The notes under the pieces are model-generated. The model had not been told where the DNA came from. It saw only the letters and a list, made by a program, of their open reading frames with translations, and did no database searches. From Acidobacteria bacterium 5-1 (GTDB taxonomy: Bacteria; Acidobacteriota; Blastocatellia; Pyrinomonadales; Pyrinomonadaceae): DNA of 48,700 nucleotides. How positions within the stretch are numbered: position 1 is the first letter of the stretch; every line of letters starts with the position of its first letter. The stretch is taken from the NCBI GenBank assembly GCA_002050455.1, contig MWZA01000154.1, positions 1-48,700 on the forward strand, in the 5' to 3' direction. The translations under genes were made by a program, and so were the position numbers. Of this stretch, positions 16,615-25,705 are shown in pieces.

Positions 16615-19600
16615 TTAAGGAACAAAAGAATTCGGAGTCGGCAAATCGGTGTTTTCTCCAAATGCTACTCCTGTGAATCCGGCTGTGCTTTGTTGGAGAT
16701 ACCACGTTCCGTTTCTGAATACGGAAACATCCGCCTTTCCGTCGCCGTCATAGTCCGCCGGGGTCGGTAAATCAGTTCCCAATCCAAATGCGATTCCCGT
16801 GATTCCAGCCGTTGATTGATTCAGATACCACACACCATTTGACGGGCGGAACACGGCAATATCAGTCTTCCCGTCGCCGTCGTAATCTGCCGGAACAGGT
16901 TTGTCATTGCCGTCGCCGAATGCCACGCCGAGAAATCCGAGCGTACTTCTTTGCAAATACCAGATTCCCGCACGATAAACCGCGATGTCCGCTTTCCCGT
17001 CGCCGTCATAATCAGCTGGAATAGGTTTATCGCCCATTTGTCCGAATGCCACGCCGCTGTTTTGATTATTGGCGAGATTAAGTTGATACCAAACTCCGTT
17101 TGACGGGCGAAAGACGGCGAGTTCGGCTTTGCCGTCGCCGTCGAAATCAGCCGGAACGGGAATATCGGTCGGTGCGCCGAAAGCGATGCCGGTAAATCCA
17201 AGACTGCTTCGTTGCAGATACCAAATACCACTGCGATAAACCGCGATGTCGGTTTTACCGTCGCCGTCGTAATCGGCGGGAACTATCTTGTCGCCCATCT
17301 GACCAAAAGCCATACCGGTAAAGCCACCTGTAGTTTGGTTCAAATACCACACGCCGTTTGACGGGCGGAAAACGGAAATATCTGCTTTGCCGTCGCCGTC
17401 AAAATCAAAGGCAGTCCGACGAACAGCGGTTGCGGCGGCTTGATTAACGGTAAAGATTTGTCCGGCGACAAGGATTGTTCCCGTTCTCGCCGCGCCTGTG
17501 TTGGCTGCGACGGTAAAGGTAACAATTCCATTTCCTGTTCCGCTCGCGCCGGAATTGATTGTGATAAATGAAGCATTACTCACGGCAGTATAAGCACATC
17601 CCGCCTGTGTCGTTACGGTAATCGTATTGCCGGAACTTCCATTTGCATTAGCGTTTATGCTTGTCGGCGAAATGGAATATGAGCAATTATCATCATTTTG
17701 AATCGTTCCCGTCCCGACTCCGTTAGCGATTGTGGCGTTTGTCGCGTTCGTCAGATTAACCGTGAACGTTTCGTTCGGCTCAACCTCTGTATCACCGTTA
17801 ACCAATACCGTTATGGTTTTGCTGGTTTCTCCCGCCGCGAATGAAAGCGAACCGGAGGTTGCCTGATAATCACTGGGCGAAACTGCCGTGCCGTTCGCCG
17901 TCGCATAATTGACCGTGACGGTCTGGCTGCTCGCACCTAATAGACTGACGGTAAAGGTAAAGGCGGTTGTTCCGCTGTTGCCTTCGTTTGCCGAGACGTT
18001 ACTGATTGAAAGAGTCGGTGCGCCGTCATCATCAATAATTGTTAAAACAGCCGTCGCCGGTGTGCCAATCGTTCCGCCCCCGCCGGGATTGCTCAGGGTA
18101 ATATTCACCGTTTCATTAGCCTCGTTTATCGAATCGTTAATAATCGGAATGGTGAATGTCTGGCTTGTTTCGTTGGCGGCAAAAGTCAACGTTCCCGACG
18201 CGGCAGTGTAATCCTGTCCGGCAGTTGCCGTGCCGTCTGAAGTCGAGTAGTTGATTGTAACTCCGCTTGCCGCTCCGCCCGTTCTGGTCACAGTGATAGT
18301 GGCAGTCCCGGCGTTTTCATTGACCGTGAAATTCGATAATGAGAACTGAATGGAGCCGCCCGTATCGTCATTGAGAATCGTTCCGATTCCTTGTCCAACG
18401 GCGATCACGGCATTACTGGCGTTCGATAAATTGACCGTGAATGTTTCGTTTCCTTCAACCAGAGTATCGCCATTGACCTGAACGGTTAATGTTTTGTTTA
18501 CTTCACCCGGTTTGAAAGTTACCGTACCGTTTGCGGCTGTATAATCTTCTCCGGCTATCGCTGTCCCGTTTGTCGTTGCAAAGTTCACCGAAACAGTTTG
18601 ATTGCTTGCAGCCGAAAGGCTTACAGTGAAGGTAAACGCTGTTGTTCCACTGTTTCCTTCATTCAACGTTACGCTATTGATTGTCAGGGTTGGAAGCGTA
18701 GCCTGTGTAATCGTGAATGTTTGACCTCCGGCTGTAATCGTTCCGGTTCTCGCGGCGCCCGTCGTATTGGCGGCAATTGAATAAGAGATTGTGCCGTTTC
18801 CGGTTCCGCTTGCACCTGAAACGATTGTGATAAAAGAATCATTGCTGACGGCACTATAACTACAATCAGCACCGGAACTGATGACATTAAAACTGCCTGT
18901 TCCGGCAAAACCCGAAACGGTTGCGCTGGTCGGTGAAAATGAAAATGTGCAGCCGGACGCTTGAGTTACGGTAAAAGTTTGCCCGGCAATTGTAGCTGTT
19001 CCAGTTCTGGCAGAACCTGTATTAGCTTGAACTGAAAGCGTAACCGTTCCGCTTGCGCTTCCGCTGCCGCCGCTTGTAACTGTAATCCAATTAGCGTTGC
19101 TCACTGCTGTCCGACTGCAGCCGTTTTCGCCGGTTATATTCACGGTTACATTTCCGCCGGAACTACCAATAGCTTGATTTATCGGATTGATTGTGAAATC
19201 ACAGGTTACTGTTTGAACTTCAAAAGCACCAATATCAATAATACCGCCTACAATTCGCGCAAAACCGCGTTGGTCAGTTGGTTCCGTAGCCTTTGCGTTA
19301 TTACCGGCGTTAATTGCCGGACTGCCCGCAAGTAGGGCGTGATTTTCGGTTGTGCCGCCGTTAAGTTGAAGCGTCGGATCAAGCAGCGGGTCAACGCCGA
19401 CTTGATTGCCGTTTGCGTCACCGTTTGTAATGCCGGTTGTGCCGAAACCATTGCCGATTAGATTATAAGAACTTCCTGCTGCGACTGCGCCACGAAAATC
19501 AGGCGAGGAGGAAGCATTAGCGACAGTGTTTCCGGCAACAATCGTGTTATTTAGATTAGCTGTATAAGAACTAAAATTATAGATGCCTCCGGCACCATTT

Positions 19601-20652
19601 GTGAAAGTTGTGCTGGTTGACTTGTTCTGAGTAACGGTGACGCTCGCTAGATTTAGTGTACCGGAGTTGATAATGCCGCCAGTGGTGTTAGTCGCCGTAT
19701 TGCTGCTGACAGTTGAGTTGGTTAATGTCGTTGTGCCGTTGTTGACAATGCCGCCGCCGCCGTTGCTCGCCGAATTGCCGCTGACAGTTGAGTTGGTTAA
19801 TGTCGTTGTGCTGTTGCTGCCGTCGTTGTAAATGCCGCCGCCGTCGCCGCCGCTAGTCGCCGAATTGCCGCTGACAGTTGAGTTGGTCAATGTCAATGTG
19901 CCGTTGCTGTAAATGCCGCCGCCTAAAAAACTCGCTGAATTGCCGCTGACGGTCGAGCCTGTCAAATTCGTTGTGCCGCCGATGTTGTAAATGCCGCCGC
20001 CGCGTCCGTCGCCTATGTTTCCGCTGACGGTCGAATTCGTCAAAGTCAATGTGCCGGTGTTGTTGTAAATGCCGCCGCCGATGATCGCCCTATTGCTGGT
20101 GATGGTCGAGTTGGTCAAAGTCAATGTGCCGGTGTTAACAACGCCGCCTCCAAAGTTGAGATAGCCAAGATTTGTTGAACCTGTGCCATTGCCTTTTGTA
20201 ATCGTTACGCCGTTTATCATTAGATTCGCGCCCGGATTTACAAAAAACACGCGGCTTGTATTGTTACCGGAAATCAACAGATTACTCGCGCCGGTCGAGT
20301 TGGTAATCGTCAATGTGCCTGCCGTTGCCGCGTCATTGACGGCAAGTTCACCGCTCGTCAATGTAATCGTGCAAACTCCTGATGTGCAGCCCGCGCTGCC
20401 TGCCGGAATCGCAAAATCAATTACGTCGTCGGCTGCCGTTGCATTTGCGTTTAAAATTGCCTGCCGCAAACTGCCTGTGCCGCTGTCATTGGTATTTGTA
20501 ACCGTAAATGTTGCGGCTGGATTTTGTTGATTGGAATTTGATTGTGCCGAAGATTTTATTATCGCCGAAGACATTGAAACGAAGACGAGCAAACCGACGG
20601 CAAGCGTTAAAAATGAAAAGTTAGTCTTTTTGCGGGAGCTAAAAACATACAT
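16615..20652 (-). CDS. Giant exported adhesin-like protein: beta-helix, BACON, Calx-beta and VCBS repeats
   Basis: The 1345-residue protein has a signal peptide (about 1-37), then a parallel beta-helix region. The helix region begins with the FTVTNTNDSGTGSLRQAI motif near 50 and continues with about a dozen LTNSTVSGN-type turns up to about 480. Next come two BACON domains (about 483-650), three Calx-beta domains (about 651-987, each with NEGNSGT or NENAGT and a DYxAxxGxLxF core), and a third BACON domain (about 988-1075). A C-terminal propeller has six DGDGK calcium-binding repeats (ADYDGDGKTDIAVYR type) and a degenerate closing strand. BACON and Calx-beta modules are carbohydrate- or protein-binding surface modules. 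Cell attachment or polysaccharide binding is likely but not shown. A GAGGA site precedes the ATG. The beta-helix DNA is internally repetitive. Confidence 0.9.
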   Translation of the reverse strand: MYVFSSRKKTNFSFLTLAVGLLVFVSMSSAIIKSSAQSNSNQQNPAATFTVTNTNDSGTGSLRQAILNANATAADDVIDFAIPAGSAGCTSGVCTITLTSGELAVNDAATAGTLTITNSTGASNLLISGNNTSRVFFVNPGANLMINGVTITKGNGTGSTNLGYLNFGGGVVNTGTLTLTNSTITSNRAIIGGGIYNNTGTLTLTNSTVSGNIGDGRGGGIYNIGGTTNLTGSTVSGNSASFLGGGIYSNGTLTLTNSTVSGNSATSGGDGGGIYNDGSNSTTTLTNSTVSGNSASNGGGGIVNNGTTTLTNSTVSSNTATNTTGGIINSGTLNLASVTVTQNKSTSTTFTNGAGGIYNFSSYTANLNNTIVAGNTVANASSSPDFRGAVAAGSSYNLIGNGFGTTGITNGDANGNQVGVDPLLDPTLQLNGGTTENHALLAGSPAINAGNNAKATEPTDQRGFARIVGGIIDIGAFEVQTVTCDFTINPINQAIGSSGGNVTVNITGENGCSRTAVSNANWITVTSGGSGSASGTVTLSVQANTGSARTGTATIAGQTFTVTQASGCTFSFSPTSATVSGFAGTGSFNVISSGADCSYSAVSNDSFITIVSGASGTGNGTISYSIAANTTGAARTGTITAGGQTFTITQATLPTLTINSVTLNEGNSGTTAFTFTVSLSAASNQTVSVNFATTNGTAIAGEDYTAANGTVTFKPGEVNKTLTVQVNGDTLVEGNETFTVNLSNASNAVIAVGQGIGTILNDDTGGSIQFSLSNFTVNENAGTATITVTRTGGAASGVTINYSTSDGTATAGQDYTAASGTLTFAANETSQTFTIPIINDSINEANETVNITLSNPGGGGTIGTPATAVLTIIDDDGAPTLSISNVSANEGNSGTTAFTFTVSLLGASSQTVTVNYATANGTAVSPSDYQATSGSLSFAAGETSKTITVLVNGDTEVEPNETFTVNLTNATNATIANGVGTGTIQNDDNCSYSISPTSINANANGSSGNTITVTTQAGCAYTAVSNASFITINSGASGTGNGIVTFTVAANTGAARTGTILVAGQIFTVNQAAATAVRRTAFDFDGDGKADISVFRPSNGVWYLNQTTGGFTGMAFGQMGDKIVPADYDGDGKTDIAVYRSGIWYLQRSSLGFTGIAFGAPTDIPVPADFDGDGKAELAVFRPSNGVWYQLNLANNQNSGVAFGQMGDKPIPADYDGDGKADIAVYRAGIWYLQRSTLGFLGVAFGDGNDKPVPADYDGDGKTDIAVFRPSNGVWYLNQSTAGITGIAFGLGTDLPTPADYDGDGKADVSVFRNGTWYLQQSTAGFTGVAFGENTDLPTPNSFVP

Positions 20653-20937
20653 AAAGGAAATCCTCTTTTTATTTAATTCATTTGTTGAAATACAAGAAAA
20701 ATATAAATCGAATTATCTTACACTATAAAGCAGATTTGTTCCAACCAACACCGACCAATTAGGCAACCTGCGTTTGATTTCGTCCGGCAAAGACAAGCTC
20801 GACCGCTTGCGTTTGCGGGTTGATAAATTTTCAGTGTCGGAGTTTGTGGTATTTCGCGGGATTGTTTTTTTTTGCGCGAAGTTTTGCAAACTGATTTACA
20901 TTACTTATCTTTTTTTAGAGTGGTGAATTTATGAATT
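20653..20937. other. Intergenic region without a supported gene
   Basis: The gap holds the promoter region for the giant surface-protein gene. On the plus strand, bases of about 20735-20902 are open and read like protein (GNLRLISSGKDKLDRLRLRV...) but there is no start codon or ribosome-binding site, so at best this is a remnant. No RNA gene was recognised. Confidence 0.4.
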
Positions 20938-21969
20938 TTATTTGAAAACGCCTTCGCCAAGGAAGTTTTCGCGCAAATATGAAATTGTGTCCTGCAAAGT
21001 TTCCTGCGGGTCGCGCGGCGTAAAATCCAATTCTTCTTCGGCTTTTCCAGAATCAAAATACCAAAAGTATTCCGCCATTTCGACGGCTTTGGCTTCGACA
21101 GGCGGAGTTTTGTTCCAATTTTTAAACAGCGAATCGAGAATGTTTGCGCCGGCAACTGCTAGTTTTTTCGGAACTTTTATCATCGGCGCGGAAACGCCCG
21201 AAAGTCTTTTGAGCCGTTTGAAAAATTCGTCAAACGTCCAATTTGCCGCGCCGAGCAGATATTTTTCCTGATGTCTTCCCTTCTCAAGCGCGTTGACAAA
21301 AGCCTGCGCCGTGTCGCGCACGTCAACAAAATTCAGCCCGCCGCTTGGTGTGAACGGAATTTTTCTTGCCAAAAAATCCAACACAACATTTGTTGAACTC
21401 AATCTCTCGTCGCCGCTTCCCAAAAGCAAACTCGGATTTAAGATAACGAGTTTTAAGCCTTTGCCGTCAAAATTTTCCAGCGCAGTCCGTTCCTGATAAT
21501 ATTTTGAGGCGTAATAAGCAAAGCGCGAAAATATATCAACCGGCTGCGGATAAGTTTCATCAACAATTTCGGGTTCTTCCGAAACGGCGATTGTTCCGCT
21601 TGACGACGACATCACAATAGTTTTGACTTTTGCTTCTTTTGCCGCCCCGCATAAAATCCGCGTGCCTTCAACGTGAACTTTGTTCATTGCCGCCGCGTCG
21701 TCGTTGTCGCGTGAAACTTTTCCTGCCAGATGATAAATCGCGGAAGCATTTTTGACCGCTTTGGCAACATCGTTTCTGCTGGTTACCGAACCTTCAAACG
21801 CTTCAATGCCCGCGTCTTTCATCCAAGCAGGCACGCTTGATGCCATCACGCGCAGATTTTTCGCGCCTTTGTCAAGAAATTCGCGGACAATGTGCGTTCC
21901 GAGAAAACCGGTTCCGCCGGTAATTAAAATTTTCTTTTCGGTTTTTGCCAACGCTTTTGTTTTCGCCAT
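20938..21969 (-). CDS. NAD(P)-dependent epimerase/reductase, extended SDR family
   Basis: The 343-residue protein has the Rossmann dinucleotide motif GGTGFLG at residues 18-24. It also has an HLAGKVS segment, and a YxxxK catalytic pair in YYASKYYQE, preceded by a serine run (MSSSSGT) that supplies the active-site Ser. The arrangement is that of dihydroflavonol-4-reductase-like and sugar-epimerase-like extended SDRs. The C-terminal 90 residues would form the substrate domain, and they give no clue to the substrate. The start is the first Met, just before a Lys-rich segment. It is followed upstream by an aldo/keto reductase gene on the same strand with a 48-base gap, so a shared transcript is likely. 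Confidence 0.85.
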   Translation of the reverse strand: MAKTKALAKTEKKILITGGTGFLGTHIVREFLDKGAKNLRVMASSVPAWMKDAGIEAFEGSVTSRNDVAKAVKNASAIYHLAGKVSRDNDDAAAMNKVHVEGTRILCGAAKEAKVKTIVMSSSSGTIAVSEEPEIVDETYPQPVDIFSRFAYYASKYYQERTALENFDGKGLKLVILNPSLLLGSGDERLSSTNVVLDFLARKIPFTPSGGLNFVDVRDTAQAFVNALEKGRHQEKYLLGAANWTFDEFFKRLKRLSGVSAPMIKVPKKLAVAGANILDSLFKNWNKTPPVEAKAVEMAEYFWYFDSGKAEEELDFTPRDPQETLQDTISYLRENFLGEGVFK

Positions 21970-22017
21970 AAAAAAATTTGCTTTCAGTTTTTTCGCGTTT
22001 GTTCACGGCTGATTTCC

Positions 22018-22911
22018 CTATGTCATTCCAATCCAACTGCTCTCTGAAACTTCTCTCCAACGGTTGCGAATCGTTTCAAATTCTTCATCCGACAGCTTGC
22101 CTTCTTCAATCAATTGCGCGTTTTCGCTCCAATGTTCCGGCTTTGTCGTGCCGACAATCATCGTGTCAACGCCCGGAATCGAAAGCGTAAAACGCAGAGC
22201 CGTGGCGATTGATTCTTCCAAAGTTTTATTCAAAAAATCAAATTTTAACTTCTGAATTCTGTCCCAATACTCGTGGATATACGAATCGTCCGGTTTATTG
22301 GAATATCGAAAAACGGCGTTGGCAATCGGACGTTTGGCAATCACGCCCATTTGTTTTTCGGCGGCAAACGGTATATTCGAATCAATTTCAATCTGGTCGG
22401 CAATCGAAACAGAAGTCTGCAAGGAGTCGAAAACGTCCATTTCAATCGCCGTTCTTGCGTCTTGATTGTCGCCCGAATAACCGATGTAGCGCGTGTAGCC
22501 CTTTTCCTGTGCGCGTTGCAAGCCTTCAATAACTTCGCCGCGCCGCAATTCTTCGGCTGAACAGCTATGTAGCTGCGCGATGTCGAGATAATCGGTTTTC
22601 AAATTTCGCAAACTGTTTCCAATCGTTTCCAAAATTCCCCTTTTCGTCCAATCCGAGCGCGTGAAACCATCCAACGCGCCGCATTTCGACAAAAGATAAT
22701 ACTCCCGTCGGCGTTTTCCAACGGCTTCGCCAATCATCTTTTCGCTCGCCCAGTAAGCCGCCGCCGTATCAATCACATTCAAACCCGCGTCCAAAGCCGC
22801 GTTAAGTAATTCGGTAACATCTGCTTGTGTTGCGCCTTGCCCGATTTCCGCACCGCCAAAACCAAGTACGGAAACCAGCATATCGGTTTTTCCGAATTTT
22901 CTTTTTTCCAT
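22018..22911 (-). CDS. Aldo/keto reductase
   Basis: A 297-residue AKR barrel beginning MEKRKFGKTDMLVSVLGFGGAE. The catalytic tetrad is readable: Asp and Tyr in IDTAAAYWASE, Lys in LLSKCG and His in AQLHSCS. The C-terminal NADP site is suggested by VDTMIVGTTKPEH. An in-frame ATG 33 bases upstream lies inside the preceding gene. The ATG at 22911 is preferred because it follows that gene's stop by 4 bases and is preceded by GGAG. It reduces carbonyls with NADPH, substrate unknown. Confidence 0.9.
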   Translation of the reverse strand: MEKRKFGKTDMLVSVLGFGGAEIGQGATQADVTELLNAALDAGLNVIDTAAAYWASEKMIGEAVGKRRREYYLLSKCGALDGFTRSDWTKRGILETIGNSLRNLKTDYLDIAQLHSCSAEELRRGEVIEGLQRAQEKGYTRYIGYSGDNQDARTAIEMDVFDSLQTSVSIADQIEIDSNIPFAAEKQMGVIAKRPIANAVFRYSNKPDDSYIHEYWDRIQKLKFDFLNKTLEESIATALRFTLSIPGVDTMIVGTTKPEHWSENAQLIEEGKLSDEEFETIRNRWREVSESSWIGMT

Positions 22912-22915
22912 TGTT

Positions 22916-23293
22916 TTACGAAGCTCCGTCAAGTTCCGATTCAAAACGCAAACTCGTCAGTTTTCCCCGGTCGTCCCGCAGTTCCAAAACATTTTCGCTT
23001 CCGTCCGTTTCATATTGAACAACGATGCCGTGAACATTTTTAATTGTATCGGTCATTTTTTCGTTTTTTTCATCGGCTTTATCAATCCGCACAACGTTAA
23101 CTTGATTTTCGCCGTTTCTCTTTTCCAAAGTTATATTTTCAAGATGAGCTTCCTGCTCTTCTTCGTTCATTTCGCCGTTGACAAATATTTGAAAACGGGC
23201 GCGGCGGGCGCGGTTTCGCTCTGAAAATTCCTGCAAAAAATTCTCCCACTCGTCCGGTATTATTATTTTTCTCGGTTCGGTAACTCTATTCAT
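22916..23293 (-). CDS. DUF5335-like small protein
   Basis: The protein has 125 residues, is strongly charged, and has no signal peptide or membrane segment. The beginning (RKIIIPDEWENFLQEFSERNRARRARFQIF), the central ITLEKRNGENQVNVVRI and the end (ENVLELRDDRGKLTSLRFES) fit my memory of DUF5335, a small cytoplasmic family of unknown role. It ends 4 bases before the aldo/keto reductase start, so the two are probably translated from one message. Confidence 0.6.
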   Translation of the reverse strand: MNRVTEPRKIIIPDEWENFLQEFSERNRARRARFQIFVNGEMNEEEQEAHLENITLEKRNGENQVNVVRIDKADEKNEKMTDTIKNVHGIVVQYETDGSENVLELRDDRGKLTSLRFESELDGAS

Positions 23294-23340
23294 AATTTTT
23301 CCTCTTATTTAATTAAAGTCGTCTGTTTTCAAAGTTTGAT

Positions 23341-23450
23341 TTTCCCGCAAAGACGCAAAGGAGAGTCAAAGCATGCCCTTTAAGTTTATTTCAAGTGCAG
23401 TTTAATCTTTAATTTTTCTTTACTTCGCGGCTTTGCGTCTTTGCGGGAAA
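23341..23450. repeat. Perfect 20-bp inverted repeat of the CGCAAAG type
   Basis: TTTCCCGCAAAGACGCAAAG at 23341-23360 returns exactly inverted at 23431-23450, with 70 bases between. A third exact direct copy lies at 48528-48547. The element fills the space between the DUF5335-like gene and the dehydrogenase gene. Confidence 0.9.
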
Positions 23451-23473
23451 GATCCCTGATTTATGCACAAATT

Positions 23474-24484
23474 TCAATTAACTTTCACCACAATTTTGCC
23501 GAAATGCGAGCCGCTTTCCATATATTTCAGCGCGTCTTTCACTTCGTTAAATCCAAAAACTTTATCAATGACCGGCTTCAAATGATTGTGCTGGCAAAGC
23601 ATCAGATTCAGCTGCTCGAACATCTGCCGCGAGCCGACAAAAATTCCCTGCATTTTTACCGTTTTCATCAAAATCGAAGTCGGATTAAACTCGCCTTTGC
23701 CCGCCAAAACGCCGATAACCGCGATATGTCCGCCCATTTTTACGGCATTCAAAGATTTCTGCATCGTTCCCGCGCCGCCGACTTCAACGATGTGGTCAAC
23801 GCCGCATTTTTCCGTCAATTCCAAAACCGCTTTGTCCCAATCCTCGCGTTCTTTGTAATTTATTGTTTCATTTGCGCTAAGTTCTCTGGCACGTTTTAAT
23901 TTATTATCGCTTGAAGACGTAATAATCGTTTTCGCGCCGTAAATACTGGCAAATTGCAGTGAGAAAATTGAAACCCCGCCTGTTCCCAGCAGTAGAACCG
24001 TTTCAGCAGGTTTTATCATCCCCGAAACATAAAGCGCGTTATAAGCCGTAACCGCTGCGCACGGCAAAGTCGCCGCTTCTTCATAACTTAAATGGTCGGG
24101 AATTCTAACCAGACCGTTTTCGCTGAATAAGCCGAACTCGCGCAAACAGCCGTCAATATCGCCGCCGAGCGCAGTTTGTGCCTTTGTAACATCAATTGCG
24201 CCGTCAAACCAGCCTTGCATAAAAATTGGGCAAACGCGATCGCCAACTTCCCATTTTGTAACGCTTTCGCCAACCGCGACGACTTCACCTGCTCCGTCCG
24301 ACAATGGAACCAAAGGTGTTTTCAGTTTCGGATTATACAAACCTTTAACCATCATCAAGTCGCGGTAATTCAAAGATGCGGCGCGAAATTTAACAAGAAC
24401 TTCGGTTGACTTCGTTTCGGGCTTTTCGCGTTCAGTCAAAGTCAAATTCTCTATGCCAAATTCGTTTATTTCGTATGTTTTCAT
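23474..24484 (-). CDS. Zinc-independent MDR alcohol dehydrogenase / quinone oxidoreductase-like
   Basis: The 336-residue protein has the medium-chain dehydrogenase layout: a GroES-like N-terminal domain (VLVKFRAASLNYRDLMMVKG, DGAGEVVAVGESV, VGDRVCP) and a Rossmann domain with VLLLGTGGVSIFSLQFA at about 170-186. The usual zinc-ligand cysteines of classical alcohol dehydrogenases are lacking, so an NADPH-quinone-reductase-like or enoyl-reductase-like activity is more probable. It ends VKVN. The thioredoxin-like gene lies 8 bases upstream on the same strand, which suggests one operon. Confidence 0.85.
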   Translation of the reverse strand: MKTYEINEFGIENLTLTEREKPETKSTEVLVKFRAASLNYRDLMMVKGLYNPKLKTPLVPLSDGAGEVVAVGESVTKWEVGDRVCPIFMQGWFDGAIDVTKAQTALGGDIDGCLREFGLFSENGLVRIPDHLSYEEAATLPCAAVTAYNALYVSGMIKPAETVLLLGTGGVSIFSLQFASIYGAKTIITSSSDNKLKRARELSANETINYKEREDWDKAVLELTEKCGVDHIVEVGGAGTMQKSLNAVKMGGHIAVIGVLAGKGEFNPTSILMKTVKMQGIFVGSRQMFEQLNLMLCQHNHLKPVIDKVFGFNEVKDALKYMESGSHFGKIVVKVN

Positions 24485-24492
24485 AAATTTTT

Positions 24493-25110
24493 TTAATTTC
24501 TAGCTGCTAAAACTTTAGCCTTCTTCATCCATTCTTCAATCAGCGTTTCAAATTCGATTTGCAGAGATTTGTCTTTGTCCTTCAAATACCAACGCTGAAG
24601 ATTTTCCATCATTTGCAGCTTTTCCATTCCGCTTTCGCGCATCCCGTAAAAATAATTTATCGCCGCTTCCGGTCGCGGTCCCCAAGTGCCGATTTCTTGC
24701 AAAGTTTCGGCATCAAGACAAATCAATTTCGGAATCGAACGCGCATTATTTGTCAAATATGCGTCCATCAATTCCAAATTTTCATCGCGCAAAAGATAGC
24801 GTGTTTCAATATTCGGATTTTCCGCCGCGATTTTTTCAATCGTCGGAATATTTTGCGCCGCGTCGCCGCACCAACCTTCGGTTAAAATCAGCCAAATCAT
24901 TTTGCGCTCGGCTCTTCGCGCTTTTCTCTTCAAAGATTCGTTTAACTCAATCGTGTTTCCCAATCTTTTCATTCGCTGCCGATTTAGTTTGCCGTAATTA
25001 AACATTGCCTCCGATTGATTCTGTCCGGTTGTTTTTCCTTCAAACAACAAATCATCTATCAGTTTGATGTATTCGGCAAAAGTCATTGATTTTTCAATGT
25101 AATTTTTCAT
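24493..25110 (-). CDS. Thioredoxin-like protein with single-Cys CGDA motif
   Basis: The 205-residue protein has no signal peptide, so it is cytoplasmic. The thioredoxin core is WLILTEGWCGDAAQNIPTIEKIA (about 93-115), with CGDA where thioredoxin has CxxC, and a later RSIPKLICLD segment carries the cis-Pro. The same WCGDA form is, as far as I remember, common in this branch, so the missing second Cys is probably a family trait. Such proteins may act by a monothiol mechanism. The first 60 residues are helical and rich in Arg and Lys. It lies just upstream of the dehydrogenase gene. Confidence 0.75.
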   Translation of the reverse strand: MKNYIEKSMTFAEYIKLIDDLLFEGKTTGQNQSEAMFNYGKLNRQRMKRLGNTIELNESLKRKARRAERKMIWLILTEGWCGDAAQNIPTIEKIAAENPNIETRYLLRDENLELMDAYLTNNARSIPKLICLDAETLQEIGTWGPRPEAAINYFYGMRESGMEKLQMMENLQRWYLKDKDKSLQIEFETLIEEWMKKAKVLAARN

Positions 25111-25121
25111 AACGTTTGAAT

Positions 25122-25193
25122 GTGAAAATGTGTAAATGCGAAAAAGCTGAGTTTCTAAAACAGAGTTACTTTTTCACATTTACACATTTTCAC
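25122..25193. repeat. 25-bp inverted repeat built of heptads
   Basis: The arm at 25122-25146 and the arm at 25169-25193 are inverted copies with one mismatch in 25 bases and a loop of 22 bases. The innermost 17 bases next to the outer ends are perfectly matched (GTGAAAATGTGTAAATG). The words advance in 7-bp steps. It lies between the doxX stop and the thioredoxin-like gene start and could act as a terminator or RNA-stability element for doxX. Confidence 0.85.
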
Positions 25194-25203
25194 TATTTCA
25201 CTT

Positions 25204-25596
25204 TTAATCGCGTTTCCGAATAAGTCTGTCCAAACTCCACGCGCCGCCGCCCGCAAAAGCAAAATATAAGAAAACAAAGCAGTAAAGAACCGCCAGTTCG
25301 CCTTTATTGATAATCGGGAAAAAGTCCTGCGGAGCGTGTGCCATAAAATAAGCCGCCGCCATCAATCCGCTTAAAATAAAAGCAACGGGTCGTGTAAATA
25401 AACCCAGCAAAAATAGTGAACCACCAAAAAATTCCAAAATGCCGGCGACCAGCATTAAGCCTGAAGCGTTGCCGCCGCCCGGTGAAGGCGGAAAACCAAA
25501 AAGTTTCTGGCTGCCGTGCCAGATGAGCAAAAATCCCGCGATGATTCGCAAAATGCTCAAGATGCGCGGTGTCCAAGTTGTCAAAGAAGAGTTCAT
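25204..25596 (-). CDS. DoxX family membrane protein
   Basis: The 130-residue protein has four hydrophobic helices and the DoxX start pattern RIIAGFLLIWHGSQKLFGFP. It also has a Gly-rich loop (PSPGGGN), ILEFFGGSLFLLGLFTRPVAF and an ending in RLIRKRD. The ATG at 25596 is right because GGAGG sits 5 bases upstream; a TTG further upstream overlaps that site. DoxX proteins are inner-membrane proteins linked to redox and thiol stress in several bacteria, with no settled reaction. The promoter carries a palindrome matching one at the Rrf2 regulator gene next to it, so it is probably repressed by that protein. Confidence 0.88.
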   Translation of the reverse strand: MNSSLTTWTPRILSILRIIAGFLLIWHGSQKLFGFPPSPGGGNASGLMLVAGILEFFGGSLFLLGLFTRPVAFILSGLMAAAYFMAHAPQDFFPIINKGELAVLYCFVFLYFAFAGGGAWSLDRLIRKRD

Positions 25597-25637
25597 ATCA
25601 TCCTCCAAAATTTATTGTTTATTATATTTAACCTTTT

Positions 25638-25686
25638 TGTAACTTCTTTTGCTACAAATGATAATGTATTTATTCCTGTTTTACAA
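25638..25686 (-). promoter_or_regulatory. doxX promoter with Rrf2-type operator
   Basis: On the minus strand, TTGTAA (25681-25686) and TATCAT (25658-25663) are 17 bases apart and form a plausible sigma-70 promoter. Directly after the -10 box lies the palindrome at 25638-25656, read on the plus strand as TGTAACTTCTTTTGCTACA (TGTAAC-N7-GCTACA). It would cover the transcription start. The palindrome upstream of the Rrf2 gene has the same half-sites and spacing. Confidence 0.7.
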
Positions 25687-25705
25687 AATTAATAATTATT
25701 TATTT

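Noticed and set aside
16812-17024. Arg/His-rich open frame on the plus strand within the giant surface-protein gene
   Set aside because: It is the antisense of the DGDGK repeats, has no ribosome-binding site, and its composition reflects the codon pattern of the opposite strand.
22912-22944. Upstream ATG at 22944 for the aldo/keto reductase
   Set aside because: It lies inside the DUF5335-like gene and adds 11 residues (MNRNLTELRKT) before the conserved KRKFGKTDM start.
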